Assembly (NCBI GenBank): GCA_039180415.1 | Contig: JBCDDH010000013.1 | Coordinates: forward strand, 1 to 56,019 | Reading direction: 5' to 3' | Origin: CAZIXN01 sp039180415 | Lineage (GTDB): Bacteria > Planctomycetota > Phycisphaerae > Phycisphaerales > Phycisphaeraceae | Length of the DNA: 56,019 nt | Shown here: positions 26,684 to 36,667 of the stretch, piece after piece | How positions within the stretch are numbered: position 1 is the stretch's first letter | Layout: each line of letters opens with the position of its first letter | Notes under the pieces: generated by a model | What the model was told of the DNA's origin: nothing | Database searches by the model: none | What the model saw: only the letters and a program-made list of their open reading frames with translations | Program-made: the position numbers and the translations under genes

Positions 26684-27373
26684 TCAGAAACCGCGCCGCC
26701 GGGTTCGGTTCAGCACGACGTTGTCGTGGCCGCATACGATCAGGTCGGCGATCTCCAACGCCTCGACCAACGAATCCATCGCCTGGTTCACGTCGAACGC
26801 CGCCCGCAACACCTGCGAACGCTCCATGTGCTCTACGGTCGGCACCGCGTCGCCCGCCAGCAGCACCGTCTCGCCGCTCAAACTCAGCAGAAGCCCGCAC
26901 GTCCCCGGCGTGTACCCCGGCAGCGGGAACAAGTCGACACCTTCCGCCAGCTTGTCGGGTGCAGCCCGAGTTTTCTTCAACAGACCGATCTCGTACTCGA
27001 GCAGGCGGCGAACCTGATTGTCTTCTTCCTGCTCGAACCGAGCCAGCAATTGCCGACCGACGCGCTCCCGCTCGTTCTCGAAGACGAGCCACTCTGCTTG
27101 ATCGAACGCCTCGAGACCCATTCGGTGTGCCGGACGAAAGTTGGTCAGGAATACCGTGGTGATGTCCTCGGGACGCAGCCCACACCGCTCGTTCAAACGC
27201 GGTACCAGCGCTTGCGCCGGCAGCGCCGGGTCGACCAGGATCACGCGGTCGCCGCTGCGCACGAGCGTGGTGGTTGCGTGGGCCGTGCGTGGTGTAGCGG
27301 CGGAGGCGGCACCTTGCCAAAGGTCGTGCCGGCTGAGTGCTCCGATGCTGATCACACGGAAATCGATCGCCAC
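26684..27373 (-). CDS. MBL-fold protein with a degenerate metal site
   Basis: The 229 residues follow the metallo-beta-lactamase fold (strand VILVDPAL, then the motif region, LPGYTPGTCGLLL, TVLLAGDAV, and VCGHDNVV near the end). In place of HxHxDH the protein reads NFRPAH (78-83): N78 for the first His, R80 for the second, A82 for the Asp, with only H83 kept. The next ligand position is Y in PGYTPG instead of His, while the Asp in AGDAV and the final His remain. Hydrolase activity through two zinc ions is therefore doubtful. It lies 15 bp downstream of coaD and is probably co-transcribed with it. Confidence 0.75.
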   Translation of the reverse strand: MAIDFRVISIGALSRHDLWQGAASAATPRTAHATTTLVRSGDRVILVDPALPAQALVPRLNERCGLRPEDITTVFLTNFRPAHRMGLEAFDQAEWLVFENERERVGRQLLARFEQEEDNQVRRLLEYEIGLLKKTRAAPDKLAEGVDLFPLPGYTPGTCGLLLSLSGETVLLAGDAVPTVEHMERSQVLRAAFDVNQAMDSLVEALEIADLIVCGHDNVVLNRTRRRGF

Positions 27374-27388
27374 AGCCAGCCTCCGAAA

Positions 27389-27964
27389 CTATTCCTTAAG
27401 GTGATCCACGTGCGACCACGGCACGACCCCGCCGTTGGCGTCCTTCTTGGCTTTCAAGCGCTCGAGGATCAAGCCCGGAAGCAGCGGGGCGAGCCGATCG
27501 ATGTCGCCGCCCGACGCGATCTGCTTGATGAGGGTGCTGCTGGTGAACGCGTGTACCTCGCCGGTCATGATGAACACGGTTTCGACATCGGCGATGGCGC
27601 GATTCGTCAGCGCGAGCTGGAACTCGAAGTTCAGGTCGGTGACGTTGCGGATGCCGCGCAGGATCGCGGTCGCACCGATGGACTTCGCGAAGTCCACCGT
27701 CAGTCCGCTGAAGCAAGCGACTTCCACGTGTTCGGCGCAGTGCTCGGCCAGCAGTTCCTGGATCATCACCCGCCGCTCGTCGAGGCTGAAAACCGTCCGC
27801 TTGGCGGGGTTTCGTCCGATGGCAACCACCAAGCGATCGAACAGCCGCTGCCCACGGACGATCACGTCCAGGTGCCCATTGGAAAGCGGATCGAACGTGC
27901 CGGGAAACAGGCCAATCTTCTCGGATTTTCCCGACTCGGCGTGGTGCGGTGCGGTGTCCGGCAT
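27389..27964 (-). CDS. coaD: pantetheine-phosphate adenylyltransferase
   Basis: Transfers AMP from ATP to 4'-phosphopantetheine, the penultimate step of CoA synthesis. Visible motifs are the nucleotidyltransferase FPGTFDPLSNGHLD (T/HxGH type), GLTVDFAKSIGA, ILRGIRNVTDLNFE and the C-terminal TSSTLIKQIASGG. I chose the ATG at 27964 (MPDTAPHH), giving 191 residues including a short extension before the first strand; the frame is open to 28030 but that adds a low-complexity leader. Usual CoaD is about 160-170 residues, so a later start is not excluded, though no Met lies closer. Confidence 0.93.
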   Translation of the reverse strand: MPDTAPHHAESGKSEKIGLFPGTFDPLSNGHLDVIVRGQRLFDRLVVAIGRNPAKRTVFSLDERRVMIQELLAEHCAEHVEVACFSGLTVDFAKSIGATAILRGIRNVTDLNFEFQLALTNRAIADVETVFIMTGEVHAFTSSTLIKQIASGGDIDRLAPLLPGLILERLKAKKDANGGVVPWSHVDHLKE

Positions 27965-28429
27965 GGGAGGGCGAGTATACGGAGCGGGCGGGCCGCCGTC
28001 TGCGTCTCCAACCGAGCAAGGTTTCACCAATCGTTACAACCGGGCCGCCCGCGAGTGTGCGGGAAGATTTTTATCTGACGTGCTCGCCTCCGCGGCGATC
28101 GAATTGAATGATCTCAAGGTTCTCGCCGCGACACGCCGCCATGACGGCACCGCGAAGACGGCCCAGCCAGCGATTGGCTAAGTCCACATCTTCCCGCCCT
28201 GGATCGGGTCTCGTGCCGGTTGCCTCCCCGGCCGAGACCTTTTTTTTTAGACCCCGACAGAGTTGCACCGGTTTGGTTTCGGGCTTGGATCACCGTATCG
28301 ATTGCCACTGCAAAAGCTGTTGCGGCTACACCAGGAATCATTTCGGATGACAAGTCTCAAGTCTGTTTGAGCGCTTGGCTGGCCAAATGGATGTCTATTT
28401 GATCGAGGCAGTTAGTACTTGGGGATGAT
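27965..28429. other. long intergenic stretch with only a doubtful small ORF
   Basis: About 465 bp between coaD and the heparinase II/III-type gene. The half near 28240-28420 is visibly more AT-rich than the flanks. I see no tRNA, no strong hairpin with a T run and no repeat. The only candidate is the pair of short minus-strand frames described at 28071-28353, joined at a homopolymer. The minus-strand coaD promoter should lie in the left part and the heparinase gene ends at the right border. Confidence 0.5.
28071..28353 (-). pseudogene. possible small ORF split by a poly-A run
   Basis: Two overlapping minus-strand frames could make one protein of about 93 residues. The first starts at ATG 28353 and ends its plausible part in LSGSKKK; the second continues from KKKVSAGEATG to a stop at 28071, with good GC3 codon use in its last 40 codons. 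They meet at nine A residues (28240-28248 on the map). A loss of one A, or transcriptional slippage, would join them. No homologue is recognised, so this may be chance. Confidence 0.22.
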
Positions 28430-30403
28430 TCAAGGCGCTGCATCCAAGTCCCAATACAGACCGACTCGGATCGTCAAGGAACCGGTCACGTCGGCCTCCC
28501 CTTCAAGCAGCAGCAAGGCAAAGCCCGGATTCGGCTCGTCGAACGGGAAGGGCGGTTCTTGCCTGGCGGGCGCAACGCGGAACCGAAATCCCTCGGGCCC
28601 GCGGATTTCGACACGCAGTCGACGGCCGTCTTGAGTTAACGCTGCGGAGCGTGCGTCGTCGGCGATCGCGATGTCGGCGCGGGTCAGCATCGCCCAACGC
28701 ACCCGTGCCCTAGGACGTAATCCCGACAGCCGGTCGGCCACGGTCACCGCCCCGGCGTGGTCCAGGCGGAACCCCCGGAACCAAGCGCCGTCTTCGAGCA
28801 ACACGTCGCTTAGGTCGTAGGTCGCTTCGCCGTACGCGGGACCTGTGCGGACGTCTACGAGCCGGCCGGTGCCTCGGACATCATGCAAACGGCCGTCGAC
28901 CGTCAGCGTGTTGTGGGAGAACGGGCCCATCCGGAACAGCGACCAGCGCGGGCCGGTTTGATCCCGATCGAATAAGCGTTCGAACCGCTGCGACTCCAAG
29001 TCGTGGTAATCCTGTCGACCCAGGTCGTGCGCCCAGCGGACGCCCAGCGCTTCGAATACGAACCCGCCCGCGTCCATCTGCCCGTGGTTGACCGATGCCC
29101 GGCCGCCCTTGGTGCCCAGGTATGCGGCGTCGGGGTCGGTCCAGGAAGATCGGAACATCGCCACCGGCTGCGGGCCTCGGCCGTGCCACGCCAGCGGAAG
29201 CGCTTCCGGTTGTGCGCTTTGGTTCGGTGCCGTCGCGTGGCGGGCGTACCAGACCACCCGCAGCGGCTCGAACCGAACCGATGCGCGGGACGACACCAAC
29301 TCCGGCGGCAGCGGCCGCGCCGCGATCGTGTCGTAACGCCGACCGAACGCCCACGCGAACCACTCCAACGTCGGCTCGTTGCGGCGCCGTGCTTGCGGAT
29401 CGGCGTCGGCGAAGTTGAACGTCCGGCCGCTGGGCGCGGTGGCGTGCACCAGGAACCGATCGGTCTCCATGAAGCCTGGTTCGATCGATGTCAGCCCAAT
29501 ATCCGTGCCTAACGCGGTTTGCAACGCATCGATCAGCATTACCTGATGCGTCGTGCCGAAGTTCCAGTACGACGGCCCTTCGGGGTACACACCGTCGGGG
29601 GCGTAGGTCGCCAGCGCTCGGGGGTTATGGCGACGGACGGCGGTGAGTGCCGCCGCGGCGGCTTCCGGGTGATCCTTGGCGAGGGTCAACGCTGCGACCG
29701 CGACGCCGTTCCAGCAGATCGAATTCCAGTTGTTTGGCGCGTCCCGCCACCACCACGAGGGCGCGTCCGGGCCGATCACCGGCTCAAGCACGTGTGTGAA
29801 CAGCACGCGACGGATTTCTTGCCGGAGATCATTCGGCAGGTCATCGTGGAACCAATCTTGGGCCACCGCGACCCCCACTGCCAGCTCCGCCGTATCCAGG
29901 AAGTGCGACGGATTCCAATCGTCGAACGCGAGCACGGCCCGGAGCTCTTTGATCGCGCGGTCCCGGTGTCGGGGGTCGCCGTCGAGCCGGAAAATCAGCG
30001 AAAGCGTGAGTAGACGCTGCGCTGCGGTCCGCGCGACCCGTAGCATGCGTCGGCCTTCCACCACCCGCGTGACGGGCGGACGATCGAGAATCGCGTCGGC
30101 TTCTCGGCGTAAGTCGGTTAACCAAGCGGCTAACGCGGCGTCGTGCGCTTCGAGCTTCCGAACCGCGGCGAACGTGTTCTGATCCACGAACAAACGCGGC
30201 GCGTCGGCTTTCCGGTGCGCTTCAAGCCAACCGACATCGATCACGTCAGGCGTCGGCTGCGGCGTCGGCCGTACACGCGAAACATCGATCGCCGTGTGCG
30301 GAGCGTTAGGAGCCGATACCGGGTCCGTAGATCTCGGCTCGAACGATCCGCAGGCCGGCAGCAAGATCGCAAGAGCCAGGCCGAGCGTCGATCTTTGGAG
30401 CAT
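28430..30403 (-). CDS. heparinase II/III family polysaccharide lyase-like lipoprotein
   Basis: A 657-residue exported protein: the N-terminal signal ends LAILLPAC, consistent with a lipoprotein or secretion signal. An alpha-toroid region (about 60-370) contains NNWNSICWNGVAV and YPEGPSYWNFGT, with candidate catalytic Asn, His and Tyr. It is followed by the heparinase II/III beta domain with HGQMDAGGFVFEALGVRW and HNTLTVDG. Such enzymes cleave uronate-containing polysaccharides by beta-elimination. The start ATG (30403-30401) overlaps the stop of the upstream isomerase gene by one base (TGATG), so translation is coupled. The substrate (heparin-like, alginate or other) cannot be read from sequence. 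Confidence 0.85.
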   Translation of the reverse strand: MLQRSTLGLALAILLPACGSFEPRSTDPVSAPNAPHTAIDVSRVRPTPQPTPDVIDVGWLEAHRKADAPRLFVDQNTFAAVRKLEAHDAALAAWLTDLRREADAILDRPPVTRVVEGRRMLRVARTAAQRLLTLSLIFRLDGDPRHRDRAIKELRAVLAFDDWNPSHFLDTAELAVGVAVAQDWFHDDLPNDLRQEIRRVLFTHVLEPVIGPDAPSWWWRDAPNNWNSICWNGVAVAALTLAKDHPEAAAAALTAVRRHNPRALATYAPDGVYPEGPSYWNFGTTHQVMLIDALQTALGTDIGLTSIEPGFMETDRFLVHATAPSGRTFNFADADPQARRRNEPTLEWFAWAFGRRYDTIAARPLPPELVSSRASVRFEPLRVVWYARHATAPNQSAQPEALPLAWHGRGPQPVAMFRSSWTDPDAAYLGTKGGRASVNHGQMDAGGFVFEALGVRWAHDLGRQDYHDLESQRFERLFDRDQTGPRWSLFRMGPFSHNTLTVDGRLHDVRGTGRLVDVRTGPAYGEATYDLSDVLLEDGAWFRGFRLDHAGAVTVADRLSGLRPRARVRWAMLTRADIAIADDARSAALTQDGRRLRVEIRGPEGFRFRVAPARQEPPFPFDEPNPGFALLLLEGEADVTGSLTIRVGLYWDLDAAP

Positions 30404-31260
30404 CAGGCCGATCCGTTGTCGCAGGTTTGACCGTAACGATCCACAATCAGGCCAAGATACTCGGATTGGTCGGTCGCCCAATACTGCTCGCTGAAGACTT
30501 CCACTTCGTCGAAGCCCGCGAAGCCCGCGGCGTGGACCAGGTTTCGAATCCCGGCGACGTCGATGCAGCCGTCGCCCATAAGCCCGCGGTCGGTGAGCAG
30601 GTGCCGGGTATCGACCCGCCAGTCGCAGACGTGGAAGCCGAGAAGGGTGCCCTGCGCGCCCGCGAGTTTGATCTCGGCCTCGAGGTCGGGATCCCACCAG
30701 ACGTGATACACGTCGCAGGCGATGCCGACCAGGCCCCGACCGGCGTTGCCGAGTTGTTCACAGATCGCGCGGGCTTCGGCCATGCGGTTCACGCACGATT
30801 TATCGCCGGCGTACATGGGGTGAAGCGGCTCGATGCTGAGCTTCACACCGGTTGCTTTCGCGTGATCAAGGCACGCCGCGATGCCTTCGGCGACCTGCTT
30901 TCGTGCTTCGCTCAGCGGCATCCCGGGCACCGCGCCAACCACCAACACGACCTGATCCGCGCCCAACGCCGCGGCTTCGTCGAGCATGCGCCGATTGTGA
31001 TCGACGGCCGATCGCCGGTCGGCTTCCGCCAAGGCGGGAAAGAAGCCACCCCGCACGTAAGCCGGAACGGCCAGCCCCGAGCCCTTCACAATCCGGACCG
31101 CTTCGGCCAAGCCGACGCCCCCTTCGTCGAGCGCTACGGTATTCCGCCAGATGCTGATCCCGCCCACGCCCGCTTTGGCGTAGTGCTCGCAGCATTCGGC
31201 CAAGGACCACGGCTTGGTGGTCATCGTGTGGATCGCGCAACGCGATAGGTCGGTAGGCAT
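30403..31260 (-). CDS. sugar phosphate isomerase/epimerase (xylose-isomerase-like TIM barrel)
   Basis: The 285-residue protein has the AP-endonuclease-2/xylose isomerase-like barrel with likely metal ligands: Glu in LSIEPLHPMYAG, Asp and His in IACDVYHVWWDP, His in GFHVCDWR and the late Glu in FDEVEVFSEQYW. Family members isomerise or epimerise sugars or inositols and often partner with Gfo/Idh oxidoreductases. It sits between such an oxidoreductase (33 bp upstream) and the lyase (1-base overlap), so it probably processes sugars released by the lyase. Substrate not determined. Confidence 0.85.
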   Translation of the reverse strand: MPTDLSRCAIHTMTTKPWSLAECCEHYAKAGVGGISIWRNTVALDEGGVGLAEAVRIVKGSGLAVPAYVRGGFFPALAEADRRSAVDHNRRMLDEAAALGADQVVLVVGAVPGMPLSEARKQVAEGIAACLDHAKATGVKLSIEPLHPMYAGDKSCVNRMAEARAICEQLGNAGRGLVGIACDVYHVWWDPDLEAEIKLAGAQGTLLGFHVCDWRVDTRHLLTDRGLMGDGCIDVAGIRNLVHAAGFAGFDEVEVFSEQYWATDQSEYLGLIVDRYGQTCDNGSA

Positions 31261-31293
31261 GCTGTATTCCTCGGTTCGCCGCGGGGATTCGAT

Positions 31294-32475
<1,182 letters not shown>

Positions 32476-32570
32476 GGTTGACTCCAAGGTGTGGCAAAGT
32501 TCAGGTCGAGGATAAGCCTTGCGTTCTCGCGGCGAGTGGGCCGATGCGGACACAAACGTGACGCTTTCGG

Positions 32571-32581
32571 ACACGACGTGT
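32571..32581. promoter_or_regulatory. palindrome upstream of the Gfo/Idh operon
   Basis: ACACGACGTGT is an 11-bp palindrome with one central base, about 95 bp before the oxidoreductase start and 17 bp past the AraC stop. It could be a regulator site for the operon. Short and without other support. Confidence 0.2.
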
Positions 32582-32597
32582 TGATCGCTACGTTGCC

Positions 32598-33554
32598 TTA
32601 GGAATTGCTTGGGTCGTTGCGGAACGCCCGTGGGCTCTGACCAGCCAGCCGGGTAAACCAACGGCTAAACGCCGCGGGCGAGCTGAAGCCCAAGTGCTCG
32701 GCGACGTCGCTGATCTGTCCGTCCGCATCGCGGAGCAGGCCACGGGCCACGTCCAGCCGGCGGGCGGCCAGCCAGGCGTGGGGCGTGCAGCCGAAGTCTT
32801 GACGGAAGCGGCGGGCAAAATGCCGAGACGAAACGCGGGCCGCTTGCGCGAGCTCTTCGAGGTCCGGCGGGTTATCGAAGCGCTGGCCAAGCGTTTCCAC
32901 GGCCGCGCGGATGCGGGCGGAGAGCGGATCGGACCCTCGGACGGGCACAGACTTGGTTCTGGGATTCTGGGGTGTGGTTTGCGTGTGGTGCGGCCATCGG
33001 GCGACGGCCTGCGTGAGTCGGGAGAGCGTGAGCGTGCTCACGCCGGAAGGCGTCCAGTCGGCGACGAAGGCGGCAATCTCGTCGCGTAACGCCTCATCAT
33101 CGTCACGCCCGGTGAGCAAGATCGGGAAAGCCGTCTCCGCAGTGCTGGCGGCTTGAAGGCCACGCTGCGCCGGCTTGCCGACGCGGATTTTGACCAGCCA
33201 GATCGCGGCGTCCGCGCGATCGGACCGCAGCGTGTACCCGTGGCGATGGCCGGGCGGGACCGCGATCAGCGTGAGCCCTTCGATATCGGAGGTCGTTTCT
33301 CCGAGGACCACCTCGCCGCGGCACCCCGAGATGACGTCCAATTGGAGCAGATCGGCGTGATGATGTGGCGTGGCGTCGATCCGTCCGGCCACGCGGTGGT
33401 GCAGCGCGTCGGTGATACGCTTTGGGTCGTCGAAGAGCGCGGCGCACAGTAAACGGCGGCGAGCGTCCAGGCCGGTCGCGTTCGACTCCGCGGGCGCGCC
33501 GCGGCGTCTGGCGGTGCGATGAAGCGGCGAGCTGGACTTGACGGATCGAGACAT
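32598..33554 (-). CDS. AraC family transcriptional regulator
   Basis: A 318-residue regulator. The N-terminal half looks like a cupin sensor (HHHADLLQLDVISGCRGEVVL split around 64-82, then VPPGHRHGYTLR). The C-terminal about 100 residues hold the double helix-turn-helix, with LEELAQAARVSSRHFARRFR and the signature ISDVAEHLGFSSPAAFSRWF and GQSPRAFR. It lies between the oxidoreductase/isomerase/lyase operon and the divergent glucuronyl hydrolase operon, so it probably controls one or both in response to a sugar or uronate. Confidence 0.9.
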   Translation of the reverse strand: MSRSVKSSSPLHRTARRRGAPAESNATGLDARRRLLCAALFDDPKRITDALHHRVAGRIDATPHHHADLLQLDVISGCRGEVVLGETTSDIEGLTLIAVPPGHRHGYTLRSDRADAAIWLVKIRVGKPAQRGLQAASTAETAFPILLTGRDDDEALRDEIAAFVADWTPSGVSTLTLSRLTQAVARWPHHTQTTPQNPRTKSVPVRGSDPLSARIRAAVETLGQRFDNPPDLEELAQAARVSSRHFARRFRQDFGCTPHAWLAARRLDVARGLLRDADGQISDVAEHLGFSSPAAFSRWFTRLAGQSPRAFRNDPSNS

Positions 33555-33637
33555 GGGCGGGTCGTGAAATGATAGTCCACGTGGCGTGCGATGCGGTATT
33601 CTTTCGCAGTCATCCGTTTCGCCAAACGAGTCTCTTT
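33555..33637. promoter_or_regulatory. divergent promoter region, AraC regulator / uronate operon
   Basis: An 83-bp spacer between the AraC start and the glycosyl hydrolase start. It contains CCACGTGG (33577-33584), a perfect 8-bp palindrome, and a TATTCT that could be a -10 for the hydrolase (33597-33602), without a good -35, as is usual for promoters that need an AraC-type activator. The boxes are weak. Confidence 0.3.
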
Positions 33638-35080
33638 ATGAAAATCGACTTCAAGCTTCAGCCCGCCGACCTTTCGGATGCCGCTGCCCGGGTCATGACC
33701 CTCGCCGCCCGGAAGTCGAAGTCCTTAGACAAATCTTGGGATCGAGGTCGTGGTACGCCCGTGTTCACCGTTGGGGGTGAATACACGACCCGCGGCTGGA
33801 CCGAGTGGACGCAAGGCTTCCAATACGGCTTGATGATCTTGGCCGGCGATGCCCTCGGCGACGACCGATTGGTTCAACTGGGTAAAAAACGCACCCTCGA
33901 AAACATGTTGGCCCATGTCACGCACATCGGGGTGCACGACCACGGCTTCAACAGCCTTTCGACCTACGGCAACCTGCTCCGTCTCTGGCACGAAGGACGG
34001 CTGAGCAACGACGAACATGAGCGCCTCGTCTACGAAAATGCGATCGCCGCGTCGGGCGCGGTGCAGGCTTCGCGTTGGCAAGGCACGCCGCCGGTGAAGA
34101 GCCGGTACACCGCCGATTCGTCCGCGTTGGGGTACATCTACTCGTTCAACGGCCCGCATTCGCTGTTTATCGACACGATGCGGACGACGCGCATCCTGAG
34201 CACGGCGTGGCAGCTCGGCCACGCGCTCATGCACGAAGGCGACCGGCGGGCCGATCTATTGAAACGCAGCGTGTTGCACGGGTTGACGACTTCGCACTAC
34301 ATCGTCTTTCACGGCTCCCCCCAAGATTCGCACGAAGCCAAAACGGTCCCGCACGCGCAAGGGCCGTACAACGTTCGTGGACGCACCGCCCACGAAGGCC
34401 TGTTCAACCGCAACGACGGCGCGTTCCGCGCGCGGTCGACGCAGCAGGGTTACAGCCCGTTTAGCACGTGGACCCGCGGTTTGTCATGGGCGATGTGCGG
34501 CTACGCCGAGGAACTCGAATTCTTTAAAACCATCTCTGCGGGTGAGTTCAAGAAGTCTGTGGGATTGGCGAAAGCCGACGTGATGCAGGTCTACGAGCGT
34601 TGCGCGATCGATACCTGTGACCACTACCTCGAAGACGTAAGCACGCGTGACGGAGTTACGTACTGGGACGACGGGGCCCCGGGCCTCGCGAAGATGGAGG
34701 GCTGGCGGGAGCGCGACGCCGATCCCTACAACGAGCACGAGCCCGTCGACGCCTCGGCCTCGGCGATCGCGGCGCAGGGCCTGATCCGCCTGGGCAACTA
34801 CCTTGGAGGTAGGCGTGGGAAGAAGTACCTGCAGGCCGGCCTGACCGTGGCCCGCACGCTGTTCGACGAGCCATACCTTTCCACGAAGGTCAAGCATCAA
34901 GGCCTGTTGCTTCATTCGGTTTACCACTGGCCCAATGGCTGGGACCACGTGCCCACCGGCAGCGCGATTCCGCACTCGGAGTCAAGCCTTTGGGGTGATT
35001 ACCACCTCGCGGAGTTGGCGCTGCTGATCGGTCGGATGGCCGACGGTTCTGCCTACCCGACGTTCTTTGTCGATCGCTGA
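33638..35080 (+). CDS. GH88-type unsaturated glucuronyl hydrolase
   Basis: Hydrolyses the unsaturated uronyl end left by polysaccharide lyases, giving 5-keto-4-deoxyuronate. The 480-residue (alpha/alpha)6 barrel protein has YIYSFNGPHSLFIDTMR (candidate catalytic Asp), STWTRGLSWAMCGYAEE matching the family RGQAWxIYG region, THEN-like YWDDGAPG, DASASAIAAQGLIRL and SSLWGDYHLAELALL. There is no signal peptide, so it is cytoplasmic. I chose ATG 33638; the frame is open to 33569 but the extra part reads like noise. First gene of a + strand operon with an SDR and KDPG aldolase. Confidence 0.85.
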   Translation: MKIDFKLQPADLSDAAARVMTLAARKSKSLDKSWDRGRGTPVFTVGGEYTTRGWTEWTQGFQYGLMILAGDALGDDRLVQLGKKRTLENMLAHVTHIGVHDHGFNSLSTYGNLLRLWHEGRLSNDEHERLVYENAIAASGAVQASRWQGTPPVKSRYTADSSALGYIYSFNGPHSLFIDTMRTTRILSTAWQLGHALMHEGDRRADLLKRSVLHGLTTSHYIVFHGSPQDSHEAKTVPHAQGPYNVRGRTAHEGLFNRNDGAFRARSTQQGYSPFSTWTRGLSWAMCGYAEELEFFKTISAGEFKKSVGLAKADVMQVYERCAIDTCDHYLEDVSTRDGVTYWDDGAPGLAKMEGWRERDADPYNEHEPVDASASAIAAQGLIRLGNYLGGRRGKKYLQAGLTVARTLFDEPYLSTKVKHQGLLLHSVYHWPNGWDHVPTGSAIPHSESSLWGDYHLAELALLIGRMADGSAYPTFFVDR

Positions 35081-35105
35081 ATCACCTGGCTTCTGGAGCC
35101 AAAGC

Positions 35106-35888
35106 ATGACTGTTTCCAAAAAACCCGTCGCGTTGGTCACCGGTGGCAGCCGCGGCATCGGCCTGGGCATCGCCACGACGCTGGCGGCCCGTGGTTTCAA
35201 CGTAGCGATCAACGGTCGGCGGGAGCAGGCCGACGTCGAGCCGGCGCTCGACGCGATCCGTGAGGCGGGAGGCGAAGCGTTGTACTGCCGCGCCGATGTC
35301 GCCGACCTCGACGCTCACGCGAGCATGCTCGACACGATCCGCGGTGACTTCGGTCGGCTCGACGCGTTGGTGAATAACGCCGGCGTGGCGCCGGACGTTC
35401 GGGCCGACATCCTGGATGCATCGCCGGAGAGCTTCGATCGGCTGATGCGAATCAATCTGCGTGGGCCGTACTTTCTCACGCAGGCCACGGCAAAGTGGTT
35501 GATCGAGCAGAAACAAGCCGACGCTTCGCGAACGCCGACGATCGTGAACGTCTCGTCGATCAGTGTGACGGTGGTATCCGTGAATCGTGGCGATTACTGC
35601 ATCAGCAAAGCGGGCGTCGGTATGGCTACGCAGCTCTGGGCGGCTCGTCTGGGTGCGGAAGGCGTTGCGGTGTACGAAGTCCGTCCGGGGGTGACGCGGA
35701 CCGACATGACCGCTGGCGTTACCGAGAAGTACGACAAGCTGATCGCCGAAGGCCTGACGGTCGAACCGCGTTGGGGGACGCCCGACGACGTGGGCAGGGC
35801 GGTTGCGGTACTGGCTTCGGGCGAACTGCGTTACGCAACGGGCAGCGTTGTGATGGTGGACGGCGGGCTTACGATCCCGCGGTTGTAA
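35106..35888 (+). CDS. short-chain dehydrogenase/reductase, 3-ketoacyl-ACP reductase-like
   Basis: Classical SDR, 260 residues: VTGGSRGIGLGIA (nucleotide binding), LVNNAGVAPD, catalytic Ser in NVSSISVTVV, and the YxxxK as YCISK. The C-terminal SVVMVDGGLTIP is typical. Given its place between the unsaturated glucuronyl hydrolase and KDPG aldolase, the most likely job is reduction of a 4-deoxy-5-keto-uronate (KduD or DEH reductase type) to 2-keto-3-deoxygluconate. That is inference; sequence alone fits many SDR substrates. Start ATG at 35106. Confidence 0.88.
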   Translation: MTVSKKPVALVTGGSRGIGLGIATTLAARGFNVAINGRREQADVEPALDAIREAGGEALYCRADVADLDAHASMLDTIRGDFGRLDALVNNAGVAPDVRADILDASPESFDRLMRINLRGPYFLTQATAKWLIEQKQADASRTPTIVNVSSISVTVVSVNRGDYCISKAGVGMATQLWAARLGAEGVAVYEVRPGVTRTDMTAGVTEKYDKLIAEGLTVEPRWGTPDDVGRAVAVLASGELRYATGSVVMVDGGLTIPRL

Positions 35889-35926
35889 ACACGTTCTCGT
35901 TTCGTCCTCAAGATCAAGGATTCCGC

Positions 35927-36565
35927 ATGAGTCGCGTTGACGCTCCGGACACTATCGCAAAGCACCGCTTGCTGCCCGTGATTGCTTTGCGCGACTCGGC
36001 CGACGCTGCGCCGTTGGGCGAAGCTCTGCTGGAGGGCGGGCTGCCCGTGGCCGAGGTGACTTTCCGTACGGACGCGGCGGCCGCCTCGATCGACGCGATG
36101 TGTCGGCTGGGCGGACTCTTGGTCGGTGCCGGCACGGTCGTGAAGCCCGATCAGGTGGACGCCGCCCATGATGCCGGCGCTTCGTTCATCGTCTCGCCCG
36201 GAACCAGCCCCGCGGTGGTTGAGCGAGCCCAGAAACTCGGCCTGCCGATCTTCCCCGGCGTCGCGACGCCGACTGATATTCAACTCGCCCTGTCGCTCGG
36301 TTTGGACACGTTGAAGTTTTTCCCGGCCGAAGCGATGGGCGGCGTCAACACGCTCAAGGCGTTGGCGGCGCCGTTCCCCGGCGTTCGCTTCGTGCCCACC
36401 GGCGGCATCGGCCTGAGCAACATCGACGAGTATCTGAGCTTGCCTTGCGTGCGGGCTTGTGGTGGCAGTTGGATGGTCGCACCGAAGCTTTACGCTCACG
36501 GCGGGTTCGCGGAGGTCGTCCGCGTGGTCCGGCAAGCCGTTACGGCGGTGGCGGGATCGAACTAA
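35927..36565 (+). CDS. eda: KDPG aldolase / 4-hydroxy-2-oxoglutarate aldolase
   Basis: Cleaves 2-keto-3-deoxy-6-phosphogluconate to pyruvate and glyceraldehyde-3-phosphate (Entner-Doudoroff and uronate pathways). The 212-residue TIM barrel has RLLPVIALRD, the catalytic Glu in VAEVTFRTD, LLVGAGTVVKPDQ, FIVSPG, the Schiff-base Lys in LDTLKFFPAEAMGG and the phosphate-binding PTGGIGLSN. It is the last gene of the uronate operon. No KDG kinase (kdgK) is in the window, so that step must be encoded elsewhere. Confidence 0.93.
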   Translation: MSRVDAPDTIAKHRLLPVIALRDSADAAPLGEALLEGGLPVAEVTFRTDAAAASIDAMCRLGGLLVGAGTVVKPDQVDAAHDAGASFIVSPGTSPAVVERAQKLGLPIFPGVATPTDIQLALSLGLDTLKFFPAEAMGGVNTLKALAAPFPGVRFVPTGGIGLSNIDEYLSLPCVRACGGSWMVAPKLYAHGGFAEVVRVVRQAVTAVAGSN

Positions 36566-36667
36566 CCCGGATACGCAACCGATCATCGGCTTCCGGAAAG
36601 GCCAAAGCCTTACGGTTGACGCGCCGCCGGGGACACCAATTCCATTTTTATTGGGCTGGTCAGCGCT

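Noticed and set aside
36566..36667. Terminator-like hairpins between the KDPG aldolase and pseudopilin genes.
   Set aside because: Weak stems (GGCTT/AAGCC, CCAAT/ATTGG) without a following T tract on either strand.
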